Below are positions 9,647 to 18,388 of a DNA stretch of 64,000 nucleotides, one piece after another (within the stretch, counting starts at the first letter, position 1; every line of letters starts with the position of its first letter). The position numbers and the translations under genes were made by a program. The stretch is from Methylobacterium organophilum (lineage in GTDB: Bacteria > Pseudomonadota > Alphaproteobacteria > Rhizobiales > Beijerinckiaceae), in assembly GCF_022179465.1 (NCBI RefSeq), contig NZ_BPQV01000005.1, forward strand, positions 297,732 to 361,731, written 5' to 3'. Below the pieces are notes generated by a model. That model was not told the DNA's origin. It worked only from the letters and a program-made list of their open reading frames with translations, and did not search any database.

Positions 9647-10620
9647 CGGCCCGTCTCCGCCAGGGACAGGGCGGGGGCGGGCGCCGGGGGCGCGCCGGCC
9701 AGCACCGCGCGGTAGAGCGATTCCAGCCCCGGCCGGCGCAGGCGGATCTCCGCCACCGGCACGCCGAGGGCGCGCAGATGCGCGAGCAGGGCCGCCCCGT
9801 CGAGGCCGTTCTCGGTTCGTCCCCGCCACACCGTGGCACCGGCCGGGGTGAAGCCGGCGGCGGCGAGGGCGGCCCGCGCCGCCGCGGCGGGGGCGTCTTC
9901 GAGGAGCACCTCCTGCTCGGGCGCGTCCCGGCGCAGGGGATCAAGCAGGGCGGGGAGGGGCCCCTCGCGCAGGAGGCGCCCCTCCCCGAGGACGGCGACG
10001 CGGTCGGCGAGCCGTTCGGCCTCGGCGAAATCGTGCGTGCTGACGAGGAGCCCGGCGCCCTCCGCGCGCAGGCCGGCCAGCAGGGCATGGATCGCGGCCC
10101 GCGCCTCGAGATCGACGCCCTGGGTCGGCTCGTCGAGCAGGATCAGGCGGGGGCGGGCGACGAGGCTCGCGGCGATGTTCGCCCGGCGCTGGTAGCCGCC
10201 CGACAGGGTGCCGACGATCCGCCGCGCCACCGGCCCGAGCGCCCCCTGGTCGAGGGCCCGGGCGACGGCCGCCCGGCGCGTCCCGGCGGACAGCCCGGCC
10301 AGCTCGGCGAAGACGTCGAGATTCTCCGCTACGGTGAGCCGCGGATAGAGGGCGATCTCCTGCGGGACCCAGCCGATCAGGCGGCGCACGGCGCCCGCGC
10401 GGAACGGATCGCCTCCGGCCACCCGGACGCTGCCGGCGGCCGGGGCGAGGCGCCCGGCCACGAGGCGCATCAGCGAGGTCTTGCCCGCCCCGTTGGGGCC
10501 GAGCAGCGCCAGGATCTCCCCCGCCCGGAGCGTCAGGTCCACCCGCGCCAGGGCCGGCCGGCCGCGATAGGCCAGGGAGGCGGAGGCGACGACCACGAGG
10601 GGGGATCCGCTCTGGCTCAT
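9643..10620 (-). CDS. ABC transporter ATP-binding protein, carotenoid locus
   Basis: This protein of 325 residues has Walker [10 protein letters not shown] (41-49), signature LSGGYQRR, Walker [13 protein letters not shown] and a switch histidine in STHDFAEAE. About 100 extra C-terminal residues after the core domain resemble the regulatory tail of ABC-2 exporters such as DrrA or NodI. The start MSQSGSPL at 10620 lies 8 bases after the DUF2141 stop. With the downstream permease it forms a complete homodimeric exporter. Confidence 0.9.
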   Translation of the reverse strand: MSQSGSPLVVVASASLAYRGRPALARVDLTLRAGEILALLGPNGAGKTSLMRLVAGRLAPAAGSVRVAGGDPFRAGAVRRLIGWVPQEIALYPRLTVAENLDVFAELAGLSAGTRRAAVARALDQGALGPVARRIVGTLSGGYQRRANIAASLVARPRLILLDEPTQGVDLEARAAIHALLAGLRAEGAGLLVSTHDFAEAERLADRVAVLGEGRLLREGPLPALLDPLRRDAPEQEVLLEDAPAAAARAALAAAGFTPAGATVWRGRTENGLDGAALLAHLRALGVPVAEIRLRRPGLESLYRAVLAGAPPAPAPALSLAETGR

Positions 10621-10628
10621 CGGCCGGG

Positions 10629-11054
10629 TCAGCGGGGCGGCAGCGCCCGGACGAGCTGCAGATGCAGCGCGGCGCCGGGCTCGTTCAGGCGGAAGCTGGC
10701 GGAGGCGAAGTCCGGCCGTGCCCGGCGCCCGCCGCCGGAGAAGGCGTAGGGCTCGCGGGGGAGGCCGAGGGGCGTGCGGTCGAGGCGGCGATTGCCGTTG
10801 CGATCCTGGAAGGCCGCGACGGCCCAGATCCCGGGGGGCAGGTCGCGGAAGACGAAACGCTGGCTCGCCCCGGCCGCGGGCGCGTCCTGCCCGATCCGGC
10901 AGGCCTCCTCCGACAGGCCGCCCTGGCACAGGGCGACGTAGAGCGTGCCGCCGGGCTCGATGCCGCTCACCGTCACGTCGAGGCCGGCCGCCTGCCCGGG
11001 GACGAGGGCGAGGGCCGCGAGGAACCCGCCCGCGCCGGCGGCGGCGCGAATCAC
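10629..11054 (-). CDS. Secreted DUF2141 protein, carotenoid locus
   Basis: This 141-residue protein has an N-terminal signal peptide (residues 1-24, ending GQAAG). The body matches the DUF2141 pattern: V-x-G-I-x3-G-x-L-Y-V-A-L-C, then FRDLPPGIWAVAAFQDRNGN, then PLGLPREPYAFS. The GTG start overlaps the upstream desaturase stop by 4 bases. The family is of unknown function, adopts a predicted beta-sandwich, and often accompanies carotenoid or isoprenoid genes. Being exported and co-translated with a desaturase and an ABC exporter, it may bind the pigment outside the inner membrane; this is a hypothesis. Confidence 0.8.
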   Translation of the reverse strand: MIRAAAGAGGFLAALALVPGQAAGLDVTVSGIEPGGTLYVALCQGGLSEEACRIGQDAPAAGASQRFVFRDLPPGIWAVAAFQDRNGNRRLDRTPLGLPREPYAFSGGGRRARPDFASASFRLNEPGAALHLQLVRALPPR

Positions 11055-12622
11055 GACGGCTCCCCCTGCGTCGCCAGGGGCTGCGTGGCGGGAAGCTCCG
11101 CCAGCACCTCCGGCGCCCGGCGGCCGGCGAGATCCTCGATCAGCAGCCGGGCGGAGATGCGCGCGCCCTCGTAGATCACCGGCAGGCCCGAGCCGGGATG
11201 GGTGCCGCCGCCGACGAGATAGAGGCCGTGGCCGAAGCGGTTGTGCGGCCGGAACCAGAGCATCTGGCCGAGATCGTGGGCGAGGTTGAAGGTCGCCCCC
11301 TCATGCACCGCGAAGTCGTCGCGCCAGCCGCGGGGATCGACGACGCGCTCGTAGCGGATGCGCTCCTCGATATCCTCGATCCCGAGGAGCCTCAGGCGGT
11401 CCAGGACCAGCCGGCGATAGGCGGGCCCGACCGCCGCCCAGTCGATGCCGGCCTTCAGGTTGGGCACCGGCACCAGCACGTAGAGGGCGGTGTGGCCCGG
11501 GGGCGCCATGCCGCCGTCCGTGAAGCCCGCATGCTGCACGTAGAGCGAGGGCTCCATCGGCAGCACGCCGCCGGTGATCTCCTCGATGTTGCGCCGGTAA
11601 TCCCGGGCCAGCAGGATCGTATGGTGCCCGAGCGCCTCGGGCATGCGTCCCTCGATGCCGAGATAGAGCATGTAGGTCGAGCAGGAGAGGCGGGCCTTGT
11701 CGACCTTGGCGTCGCGCCAGCGCGGCCGGTAGGCCTCCGGCACGATCTGCGGGACGACCTTGGCGAAGTCGCCGTTGATGACGACGGCATCGGCCTTCAG
11801 GGTCTCGCCCGGCACGGCCACGCCGCTCGCCTTGCCGTTCTCGAACAGAACCTGCTCCGCCGGCGTGTTGAGGCGGATGTCGACGCCCATGCGCCGGGCG
11901 AGCCCCGCCATCGCCTCGGAGACCGCGCCGCAGCCGCCGACCGGGTGATAGACCCCGTGCTCGTATTCGAGGAACGAGAGGATCGTGAATAGGCTCGGGC
12001 AGCGGAAGGGCGACATCCCGAGGTATTTGGTCTGGAAGGAGAAGGCGAGGCGCACCCGCGGATCGGCGAAGAAGCGCTTGAGGTCGCCCTCCACGCTGCG
12101 GCCGGGATGCAGGTGGGGCAGGGCGGTGAGCATGGCGGGGCTCGCCATCGACAGGAGGCTGTCGAAGGGCTGCTCCAGCACCGGCTTGAACTTCGAGAGC
12201 TTCTTCCGGTTCTCGGCGAAAAAGGACCGCAGGTTGCGGGCGTCCTGCGGGGCGATCCGGGCGATCTCCGCCTCCAGACGGTCGAGGTCGCCGGTGGCGC
12301 GGATCTCACTGGAACGGCCGCCCTCCCCCTCGAAGACGAGGTGGTATTGCGGGTCGAGCCGCTTGAGCGCCACGTGGTCCTCCAGCCGCTCGCCGCAGGA
12401 GGCGAAGATGTCGGCGAGGATCTGCGGATAGAGGAAGAAGGTCGGACCGATGTCGAAGCGGTAGCCGCCCGGCGCCTCGACGGTCTTGGTGCGGCCGCCG
12501 ACGGCGGCGTCGCGCTCCAGCACGGTGACGTGGAGGCCGGCCCGGGCCAGCAGGAGCGCCGTGGCGAGGCCGCCGGGGCCGGCTCCCACGACGATCACGC
12601 GGCTCCCGGACAGAGTGCGCAT
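11051..12622 (-). CDS. CrtI/CrtN-family carotenoid desaturase (first paralogue)
   Basis: The protein has 523 residues from the ATG at MRTLSGSRVIVVGAG. The FAD-binding motif VVGAGPGGLATALLLARAG is followed by GGRTKTVEAPGGYRFDIGPT and a C-terminal VGGGTHPGSGLPVIYEGA block. It is a clear paralogue of the enzyme at 6772-8322 and likely performs an earlier desaturation on a C30 or C40 backbone. It heads a set of genes joined by 4-base overlaps. The 19 codons upstream of the chosen start (from 12679) lack family resemblance. Confidence 0.87.
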   Translation of the reverse strand: MRTLSGSRVIVVGAGPGGLATALLLARAGLHVTVLERDAAVGGRTKTVEAPGGYRFDIGPTFFLYPQILADIFASCGERLEDHVALKRLDPQYHLVFEGEGGRSSEIRATGDLDRLEAEIARIAPQDARNLRSFFAENRKKLSKFKPVLEQPFDSLLSMASPAMLTALPHLHPGRSVEGDLKRFFADPRVRLAFSFQTKYLGMSPFRCPSLFTILSFLEYEHGVYHPVGGCGAVSEAMAGLARRMGVDIRLNTPAEQVLFENGKASGVAVPGETLKADAVVINGDFAKVVPQIVPEAYRPRWRDAKVDKARLSCSTYMLYLGIEGRMPEALGHHTILLARDYRRNIEEITGGVLPMEPSLYVQHAGFTDGGMAPPGHTALYVLVPVPNLKAGIDWAAVGPAYRRLVLDRLRLLGIEDIEERIRYERVVDPRGWRDDFAVHEGATFNLAHDLGQMLWFRPHNRFGHGLYLVGGGTHPGSGLPVIYEGARISARLLIEDLAGRRAPEVLAELPATQPLATQGEPS

Positions 12623-12691
12623 GCCCTCCCGCGACTGCAGCACTGCACACCGCTCCCCGTTTCGTGAACCCGACGCCAATCTTGGCCGGCT

Positions 12692-13549
12692 TCAGGGAGC
12701 CGGCAATTGGCGCGGATTGTCGCGCGTATGGCCCCGCTTGCGCGCGGCCACGGTGTTCAGCGCCAAGTGATGCAGGGCGATGGCCCCCGCGGTGGCGACG
12801 TTCAGCGAATCGAAGCCCGGCGCCATGGCGATGCGCAGCCGGCGCATCCGGGCCATCAGGGCGGCGGGCAGGCCCGGCCCCTCGGTGCCGAGCAGCAGGA
12901 GGGCGCGCGGCGGGGCGGCGAAGGCGCCGATCTCCTCGTCGCCGGACGGCGTCAGGGCAAGGGGCTCCAGGGCATGCCGCTCGGCCAGCGCCAGCAGGGC
13001 CGCCCCGTCCGCGACCCGGGCGAAGGGGACGGTCAGCGCCGCCCCGGCGGAGACGCGGATCGCCTTGCGGTAGAGCGGGTCGCAGGTCGCGGCATCGAGC
13101 AGGACCGCGTCCGCGGCGAAGGCGGCGGCGTTGCGGAACAGGCCGCCGACATTGTCGTGATTGGTCAGCCCGACCAGGGCGACCACCGTCGCCGGGGCGG
13201 GGGCGGGCGGGATCAGCGCCTCTGCCGCGGGCTCCGCCCCGCGCAGGCCCACGGCGAGGACGCCGCGATGGATCGGAAAGCCCGCCACCGCGCTCATGAC
13301 CGGCTTGGCGGCGAGATGGACCGGCGGCGCCTCCGGCCCGTCGAGAAGATCCGCCAGGCCGGCGAGCCGGTTCGGGCTCAGCAGGACGGATTCGACGCGA
13401 AAGCGCGCCCGGCCCGAGAGCAGGGTGCGCAGGGTCACCTCCCCCTCGACGATGAAGCGGCCCTCGCGCCCGACGAGGTCGCGCTCGCGCATCGCGGCAT
13501 AGGGCGCCAGCCGGGGGTCCAGGGGATCGTCGATGAGGATCGGGGTCAT
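12692..13549 (-). CDS. TrmH/SpoU-family RNA 2'-O-methyltransferase
   Basis: This protein of 285 residues has an N-terminal substrate-binding domain (about 1-110) and a C-terminal SPOUT domain. Its motifs are LTNHDNVGGLFRNAAAF, LLLGTEGPGL and DSLNVATAGAIALHHL, with the conserved Asn, Arg, Glu and Ser. These enzymes methylate ribose 2'-OH in tRNA or 23S rRNA using S-adenosylmethionine. It sits 69 bases upstream of the carotenoid set on the same strand; a functional link is unlikely. The specific target RNA cannot be assigned. Confidence 0.9.
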   Translation of the reverse strand: MTPILIDDPLDPRLAPYAAMRERDLVGREGRFIVEGEVTLRTLLSGRARFRVESVLLSPNRLAGLADLLDGPEAPPVHLAAKPVMSAVAGFPIHRGVLAVGLRGAEPAAEALIPPAPAPATVVALVGLTNHDNVGGLFRNAAAFAADAVLLDAATCDPLYRKAIRVSAGAALTVPFARVADGAALLALAERHALEPLALTPSGDEEIGAFAAPPRALLLLGTEGPGLPAALMARMRRLRIAMAPGFDSLNVATAGAIALHHLALNTVAARKRGHTRDNPRQLPAP

Positions 13550-13621
13550 CCCGCCTCTGTAGCGGATGTCCGGCCGCGCCGTGAGGCGGCCCCGGGATCC
13601 CCGGAGCCGCCCGCGCGGAAC

Positions 13622-13650
13622 CGCGCCCGGTCGCGGGGCGACCGGGCGCG
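13622..13650 (-). terminator. Strong hairpin downstream of the SulP gene
   Basis: A perfect 13-bp inverted repeat (CGCGCCCGGTCGC, loop GGG, then its complement) lies between the SulP stop and the RNA methyltransferase gene. There is no T tract, so it may be an RNA 3'-end stabiliser or a terminator without a U run. Confidence 0.45.
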
Positions 13651-13713
13651 GCGCGGCATCCTGGCGTCCCCTCCGCCGGACCGGGACCGCTTCCGCGGAT
13701 GCCCGATCCGGCC

Positions 13714-15276
13714 TCAATGGGCGGGCACCGGGCCCACCGCCGCGATCAGGCGGTCGCGCATCGAGCGGCTGCCGCCCACCACCTCGATCCGCGTCCCGCT
13801 CTTGAGCCGGCGCGAGGCCCATTCGCCGATCGCCTCCAGGCAGGTGTGGTCGACATGGTGCAGTTCGTCCGCGGCGAGCCGCACCGGGCCGCTCGAGGGC
13901 GTGCGCTCCAGGGCTTCGTTGAGGTGGGGCAGCTGCAGGAAGGTGGCCGAGCCCGAGAGGCGCAGCTCCGGCACCGCCTTGCCCACGCCGGCGGGCTGCG
14001 CCGTCTCCGCCGCGCCGGTCTCGATCTTGAGCCGGCCCTTCAGGAGGTAGGGCACGACCTGGATCAGGCTGAGGCCGAGCCCCACCAGCACGCCGGTGAG
14101 CAGGTCCGTGGCGACCACCATGACCATGGTGGCGAGCCAGATCGCCGCGGTGGCGAGGCCGTACTGGCGATGCAGGTGCAGGGCGTGGTGCGGCCCGATC
14201 AGGCGCCAGCCGGTGACGACGAGGATGCCGGCGAGGGCGGCCGTCGGCACCAGCTTGAGCAGGCCCGGCAGCAGCAGCAGGAAGGCCAGGATCCAGAGGC
14301 CGTGCAGGATCGCCGAGGCGCGGGTCGCGGCACCGGCCTGGACGTTGGCGGAGGAGCGCACGATCACGCCCGTCATCGGCAGGCCGCCGATGAGGCCGCA
14401 GATCACGTTGCCCACGCCCTGCGCGCCGAGCTCCCGGTTGTACTGGGTGCGCGGACCGTCGTGCATCCGGTCGACGGCGGCGGCCGAGAGCAGGCTCTCG
14501 GCGCTGGCGATGACGGCGAGCGTCAGCGCCGCGACGAGCATGGTCGGCTCGGCGAGCCGGGCCCATTCGCCGGAGACCGGCAGGGCGATGCCGGAGAAGA
14601 TCGCCTCCGGCACCACCACGTGCTTCACCGGCAGGGCGAACAGGGCGGCGATCACGGTCCCGGCCAGCACGCCGATCAGGGCGCCGGGCACGAGCTTCAT
14701 GTTCGCCGGCCGGAGCTTCTCCCAGCCGATCATCGCCACGATGGTGGTGAAGCCGACCGTCACCGCCCCGGCCCGGGAGCCCTCCCCGGTCACGAAGTTG
14801 AAGAAGGCGGCGGGGATGGCGACGAGGTTGTCGAGGCCGTTCGCCTGGGGCAGCGCGTCGGTCAGCACGTGGATCTGCGCGAGCACGATCAGGATGCCGA
14901 TGCCGGCGAGCATGCCGTGCACCACCGCCGGCGAGATCGCACGGAACCAGCCGCCGACCTTGGCCGCGCCGGCGATGAGCTGGATCGCCCCCGCCAGCAC
15001 GAGGACGGGACCGAGCATGCCGATGCCGTGCTCGCGCACGAACTCGAACACGATCACCGCGAGCCCGGCCGCCGGCCCGCTCACCTGGAGCGGCGAGCCG
15101 GCCAGCAGGCCGACCACGATTCCGCCGACGATCCCCGTGAGCAGGCCGCGCTCGGGCGGCACGCCCGAGGCGATGGCGATGCCCATGCACAGGGGCAAGG
15201 CCACGAGGAAGACCACGAAGGAGGAGGGCAAGTCCCGCTTCAGGGAGGGGGGCAGCAGCCGGGCAAGGGCGTTCAT
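13714..15276 (-). CDS. SulP-family anion transporter, probable bicarbonate importer
   Basis: The protein has 520 residues. About ten to twelve membrane helices (residues 20-400) begin with the SulP signature region FVVFLVALPLCMGIAIASGVP, and a C-terminal STAS domain (about 430-520) is present. SulP proteins carry sulfate, bicarbonate or dicarboxylates. The gene ends a two-gene unit, 13 bases after a beta-carbonic anhydrase gene, an arrangement that favours bicarbonate. Supplying bicarbonate to carboxylases would suit C1 metabolism. The substrate remains inferred. Confidence 0.87.
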   Translation of the reverse strand: MNALARLLPPSLKRDLPSSFVVFLVALPLCMGIAIASGVPPERGLLTGIVGGIVVGLLAGSPLQVSGPAAGLAVIVFEFVREHGIGMLGPVLVLAGAIQLIAGAAKVGGWFRAISPAVVHGMLAGIGILIVLAQIHVLTDALPQANGLDNLVAIPAAFFNFVTGEGSRAGAVTVGFTTIVAMIGWEKLRPANMKLVPGALIGVLAGTVIAALFALPVKHVVVPEAIFSGIALPVSGEWARLAEPTMLVAALTLAVIASAESLLSAAAVDRMHDGPRTQYNRELGAQGVGNVICGLIGGLPMTGVIVRSSANVQAGAATRASAILHGLWILAFLLLLPGLLKLVPTAALAGILVVTGWRLIGPHHALHLHRQYGLATAAIWLATMVMVVATDLLTGVLVGLGLSLIQVVPYLLKGRLKIETGAAETAQPAGVGKAVPELRLSGSATFLQLPHLNEALERTPSSGPVRLAADELHHVDHTCLEAIGEWASRRLKSGTRIEVVGGSRSMRDRLIAAVGPVPAH

Positions 15277-15289
15277 GACAGGGGCTCCG

Positions 15290-15991
15290 TCACTCGGCCG
15301 CGACCGGGACGCCCATCTCGGGCGCGGCGAGGCGCACCGCCGGCGCCTGCGCCACGGGGATCTCCGCATCCTGCTCGATCGACACGAAGCGGCCGAGCTT
15401 GCCGTCGTAGCCGAGGATCTGGCCGCTCTCGAGCTCGAAGAACCAGCCGTGCAGGCGCAGCTGCCCCTTGGCGAGGCCGGCGGCCACGCTCGGATGGCTG
15501 CGCAGATGGCCGAGCTGGACCACGACGTTCTCCAGGGCCACGGCGCGGTGGCGGGCCTTCGGGTCCATCCCCTCGGGATAGGCCTCGCAGACGATCTGGT
15601 TGGCGGCATGGCTGTGGCGCAGCCAGGCGGCGACGTTCGGCATGCTGGAGAGGGCGCCGGGGTTCATCAGCCCCTTCATGGCCCCGCAATCCGAGTGGCC
15701 GCAGACGACGATGTCGCGCACGCCGAGCGCCACCACCGCGTATTCGATGGCCGAGGAGACGCCGCCGTTCTGCTCGGCGAAGGGCGGGACGATGTTGCCG
15801 GCGTTGCGGCAGACGAAGAGATCACCGGGCCCCGCCTGGGTGATGTGCTCGGGCGAGACACGGGAATCCGCGCAGGCGATGATGAGGGCGCTGGGGGACT
15901 GCCCGTCGCGCACGAGGCGCTGATACATCGCCTGCTGCCCCGGAAACACGTTTCCGCGGAAGCTCGATATGCCCTGGAAGATGTGATTCAC
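15290..15991 (-). CDS. Beta-class carbonic anhydrase
   Basis: This protein of 233 residues carries the zinc ligands Cys40, His99 and Cys102, in CADSRVSP and CGHSDCGA, together with the Asp42-Arg44 dyad. It interconverts CO2 and bicarbonate in the cytoplasm. There is no signal peptide. It is the first gene of a unit with the SulP transporter (13-base gap), so transport and hydration are probably coupled. Its promoter should lie in the AT-rich region upstream. Confidence 0.95.
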   Translation of the reverse strand: MNHIFQGISSFRGNVFPGQQAMYQRLVRDGQSPSALIIACADSRVSPEHITQAGPGDLFVCRNAGNIVPPFAEQNGGVSSAIEYAVVALGVRDIVVCGHSDCGAMKGLMNPGALSSMPNVAAWLRHSHAANQIVCEAYPEGMDPKARHRAVALENVVVQLGHLRSHPSVAAGLAKGQLRLHGWFFELESGQILGYDGKLGRFVSIEQDAEIPVAQAPAVRLAAPEMGVPVAAE

Positions 15992-16616
15992 GTTGGTCCT
16001 CGTCGGTTAGGGGGTGGCCCGGTTGCCGAGCAACGGAGAACGACTCATCGACGACGGAGACCGTCCGGCGGGGGCCGGAACGGGCAACGATCCTTGGCGA
16101 GCACGCGGCCGCTCCGAGGAACGACGGGCGGGGCGGGGATGAAAGCCGGCTTCATCCCTCCCCCGTGCTGCGCCGGCACGACCAACCTCCCGCGATTCCC
16201 CCCGACGCAGCCTCTCGCCGCAGCGCGGTAACCGACAGGACTCCGCAGCCGCCGCCACGGAGCGGCACGCGGGGTCGTCGATGCCGATGGGGATCGGAAC
16301 GATGGCAGATTTTCCCGGAACTCCGGGGTCAGCACACAGTCCCGACCGGTGCTTCGCACGATAGGAAAAGAAGAAATTTATATCAGTGCGATATGTTACG
16401 AGCAGAGATCAGGCGTTTAATCCGCGAAAATTGACCATCGACGTGCCGATGCGCACCAGAAGACGATTTTTCGAAAAATTCCGGGATTAGAATAAACCAC
16501 GGCACCCGGAGGCCCTCGTTCCGCAGACCAGGCCCGCCTGGGCCGCGAGCCGGGGCGCGGCCCCGGCCCCGGCCCAGGCCCAGGCGACGGGCGATCCGGA
16601 ACGGGGAGGGGCGCGT
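15992..16616. promoter_or_regulatory. Long AT-rich intergenic region upstream of carbonic anhydrase, with two palindromes
   Basis: No convincing gene lies in these 625 bases. The stretch 16360-16500 is much richer in A/T than its surroundings. It contains ATATC-N5-GATAT (16380-16394) and a perfect 14-base palindrome ATTTTTCGAAAAAT (16466-16479). These may be operators or promoter elements for the carbonic anhydrase-SulP unit, although they lie about 390 and 475 bases from its start codon. Confidence 0.35.
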
Positions 16617-17207
16617 CTAGCGGACGGTGACGTGCGGGCGGATCGTCTCGAAGTCCCGGCGCGTCAGGATGCGCCGGGTCACGAGGTCGTCCGGGCTGGC
16701 ATAGGGCCGGCCCGCGACGATCACCCGGCCGATCATCCCGGCGCCGAGGCCGTTCAGCTGCTCCACCGACGCGGTGTTCAGGTCGACGCCGCCCGTCTCC
16801 CCCCCGGCGGCCTCGGCGGGCGCGGGCGCCGCCGGCACGTCCTGCGGATCCTCGCCGGGCATCTCGTCCGGCGGCGCGGCCTCGGCTCCCCGCGCGGGAG
16901 CGGCGGGAGCCGGCTTTTCGGTCCCGGCCTCCGGAAGCGGGGCGGGGGCAGGAGCGGGGGCGGCCGGTGCCTCGGCGCTGCTGCCGGGGCGGGGCGCCGC
17001 GCTCGGCCGCGGGCCGGGATAGACGCTGCGCACGCCCGGCTCTTCGGTGCGCTCCGCCGGGGCCGGTGCGGTGGGCGCGGGCTTCGTCGCCGGGCCCTGC
17101 AGGGCAGAGGGCGGAAGCGGCCTCGGCCCGAATGCCTGCCAGAGCAGGGTGAGCACCGCGGCCAGCACCGCCAGGGTGAAGCCGAGAAACAGCGTCGATG
17201 CCTTCAT
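16617..17207 (-). CDS. Membrane-anchored helix-hairpin-helix protein (ComEA-like C-terminus)
   Basis: The protein has 196 residues from the ATG at MKASTLFLG. A single membrane helix (residues 4-25) leads into about 110 residues of Pro/Ala-rich linker. The C-terminal domain of about 50 residues reads DLNTASVEQLNGLGAGMIGR..VIVAGRPYASPDDL, the helix-hairpin-helix pattern of ComEA-like proteins. ComEA binds DNA during uptake, but in alphaproteobacteria such short HhH proteins are often of unknown role. No competence genes are nearby. Confidence 0.75.
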   Translation of the reverse strand: MKASTLFLGFTLAVLAAVLTLLWQAFGPRPLPPSALQGPATKPAPTAPAPAERTEEPGVRSVYPGPRPSAAPRPGSSAEAPAAPAPAPAPLPEAGTEKPAPAAPARGAEAAPPDEMPGEDPQDVPAAPAPAEAAGGETGGVDLNTASVEQLNGLGAGMIGRVIVAGRPYASPDDLVTRRILTRRDFETIRPHVTVR

Positions 17208-17362
17208 CGCCCCAAGAAACCCGTCGTCCTCTCGCGTACCGGCGCGCGGCGGCTCGCCAGGCAAGAGAGCGCCGCGCCCCGGAAAGGGTTCCAGGGTATC
17301 ACGGGTCGAGCCGCCCGACGCCGTGGAAGCGTTGCGGGCAGGTCACGGTGAGGGCGGCGTCC

Positions 17363-18346
17363 TCAGCTGCCGGGCTTCCACACCGCGTCGGCGACGGTCA
17401 GAGGCTTGGGCAGCAGGCCGAGGCGGTGGAAGGCATCGGCGACGCGCTGCTGATCGGCCACGGTCTGCGCGTCGAGCGGCTGCACGCCGTAGGACAGGCG
17501 CTTGAGGGCGACGGTGAGGATCGGCGCCGGGATGCCGACGGAGGGGGCGAGCTCGGCGGCGACGGCGTCGGTATTGACCTTGGCCCAGGCGTCGATCTCG
17601 CCGATTGCCTGGAGCAGCGCGTCGATCGCCTTGCGGTTGGCATCGGCGAATTCGCGGCGCGACAGGTAGAATTGCCGGTTCGGAGCGAGGCCCTCCGCGG
17701 AGGCCAGGGTGCGCGCCCCGGTGCTGCGCTCCCCGGAGGCGAGATAGGGATCCCAGATCGCCCAGGCATCGACGGCGCCGCGGCTGAAGGCGGCCCCCGC
17801 ATCCGCGGGGGCGAGGAAGGCGGTCTTCACCGCCTCGTAGGGCACGCCCGCCTGCTCCAGGGCCCGCACCACGAGGTAATGCACGTTCGAGCCCTTGTTG
17901 AAGGCGATGGTCTTGCCCTTGAGGTCGGCCAGCGTCCGGATCGGGCTGTCCTTGGCCACGAGGATCGCCTCGCCCTGCGGGGCCGGCGGCTCGTTCGCCA
18001 CGTAGACGAGCCGCGGGCTCGCCGCCTGGGCGAAGATCGGCGGGGCCTCGCCGGCCGAGCCGAAATCGATCGCCCCCGCGTTCAGCGCCTCCAGGAGGGG
18101 CGGCCCGGAGGGGAACTCCGCCCATTCCACCCGGTAGCCGAGGGGCTTGAGCGTCCTCTCCAGCAGCCCCTTGCCCTTGAGCAGCACCAGGGTGCCGTAT
18201 TTCTGGTAGCCGACCCGGACCACCTTGTCCTGTGCCTCCTGCCCCCGTGCCGCGAGCGGCAGGAACAGGAGGAGCGCGAGGAGCGCGAGCAGGCGCCAGC
18301 GGCGGGGGAGATCGGGCCGGGACAGGGCGCGGGCGACGGCCGGCAT
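17363..18346 (-). CDS. ssuA: Aliphatic sulfonate ABC transporter substrate-binding protein (paralogue 1)
   Basis: This 327-residue periplasmic protein has a signal peptide (residues about 1-35, ending AARGQ). The SsuA/TauA-type fold is recognisable from VRVGYQKYGTLVLLKGKG, the FGSAGEAPPIFAQA binding-site region, and NKGSNVHYLVVRALEQAG. It should capture alkanesulfonates for the SsuBC importer. It is the last gene of the minus-strand ssu unit, 42 bases after ssuD, and is a paralogue of the binding protein at 21238-22212. Confidence 0.9.
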   Translation of the reverse strand: MPAVARALSRPDLPRRWRLLALLALLLFLPLAARGQEAQDKVVRVGYQKYGTLVLLKGKGLLERTLKPLGYRVEWAEFPSGPPLLEALNAGAIDFGSAGEAPPIFAQAASPRLVYVANEPPAPQGEAILVAKDSPIRTLADLKGKTIAFNKGSNVHYLVVRALEQAGVPYEAVKTAFLAPADAGAAFSRGAVDAWAIWDPYLASGERSTGARTLASAEGLAPNRQFYLSRREFADANRKAIDALLQAIGEIDAWAKVNTDAVAAELAPSVGIPAPILTVALKRLSYGVQPLDAQTVADQQRVADAFHRLGLLPKPLTVADAVWKPGS

Positions 18347-18388
18347 CGGGACATCCTCGGTCTGGAAAGGCAGGAAGAGACGCCGCCC

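Noticed and set aside
16165-16434. 89-codon ORF upstream of carbonic anhydrase
   Set aside because: It has unusual composition, no ribosome-binding site and runs through the AT-rich control region; more likely non-coding.
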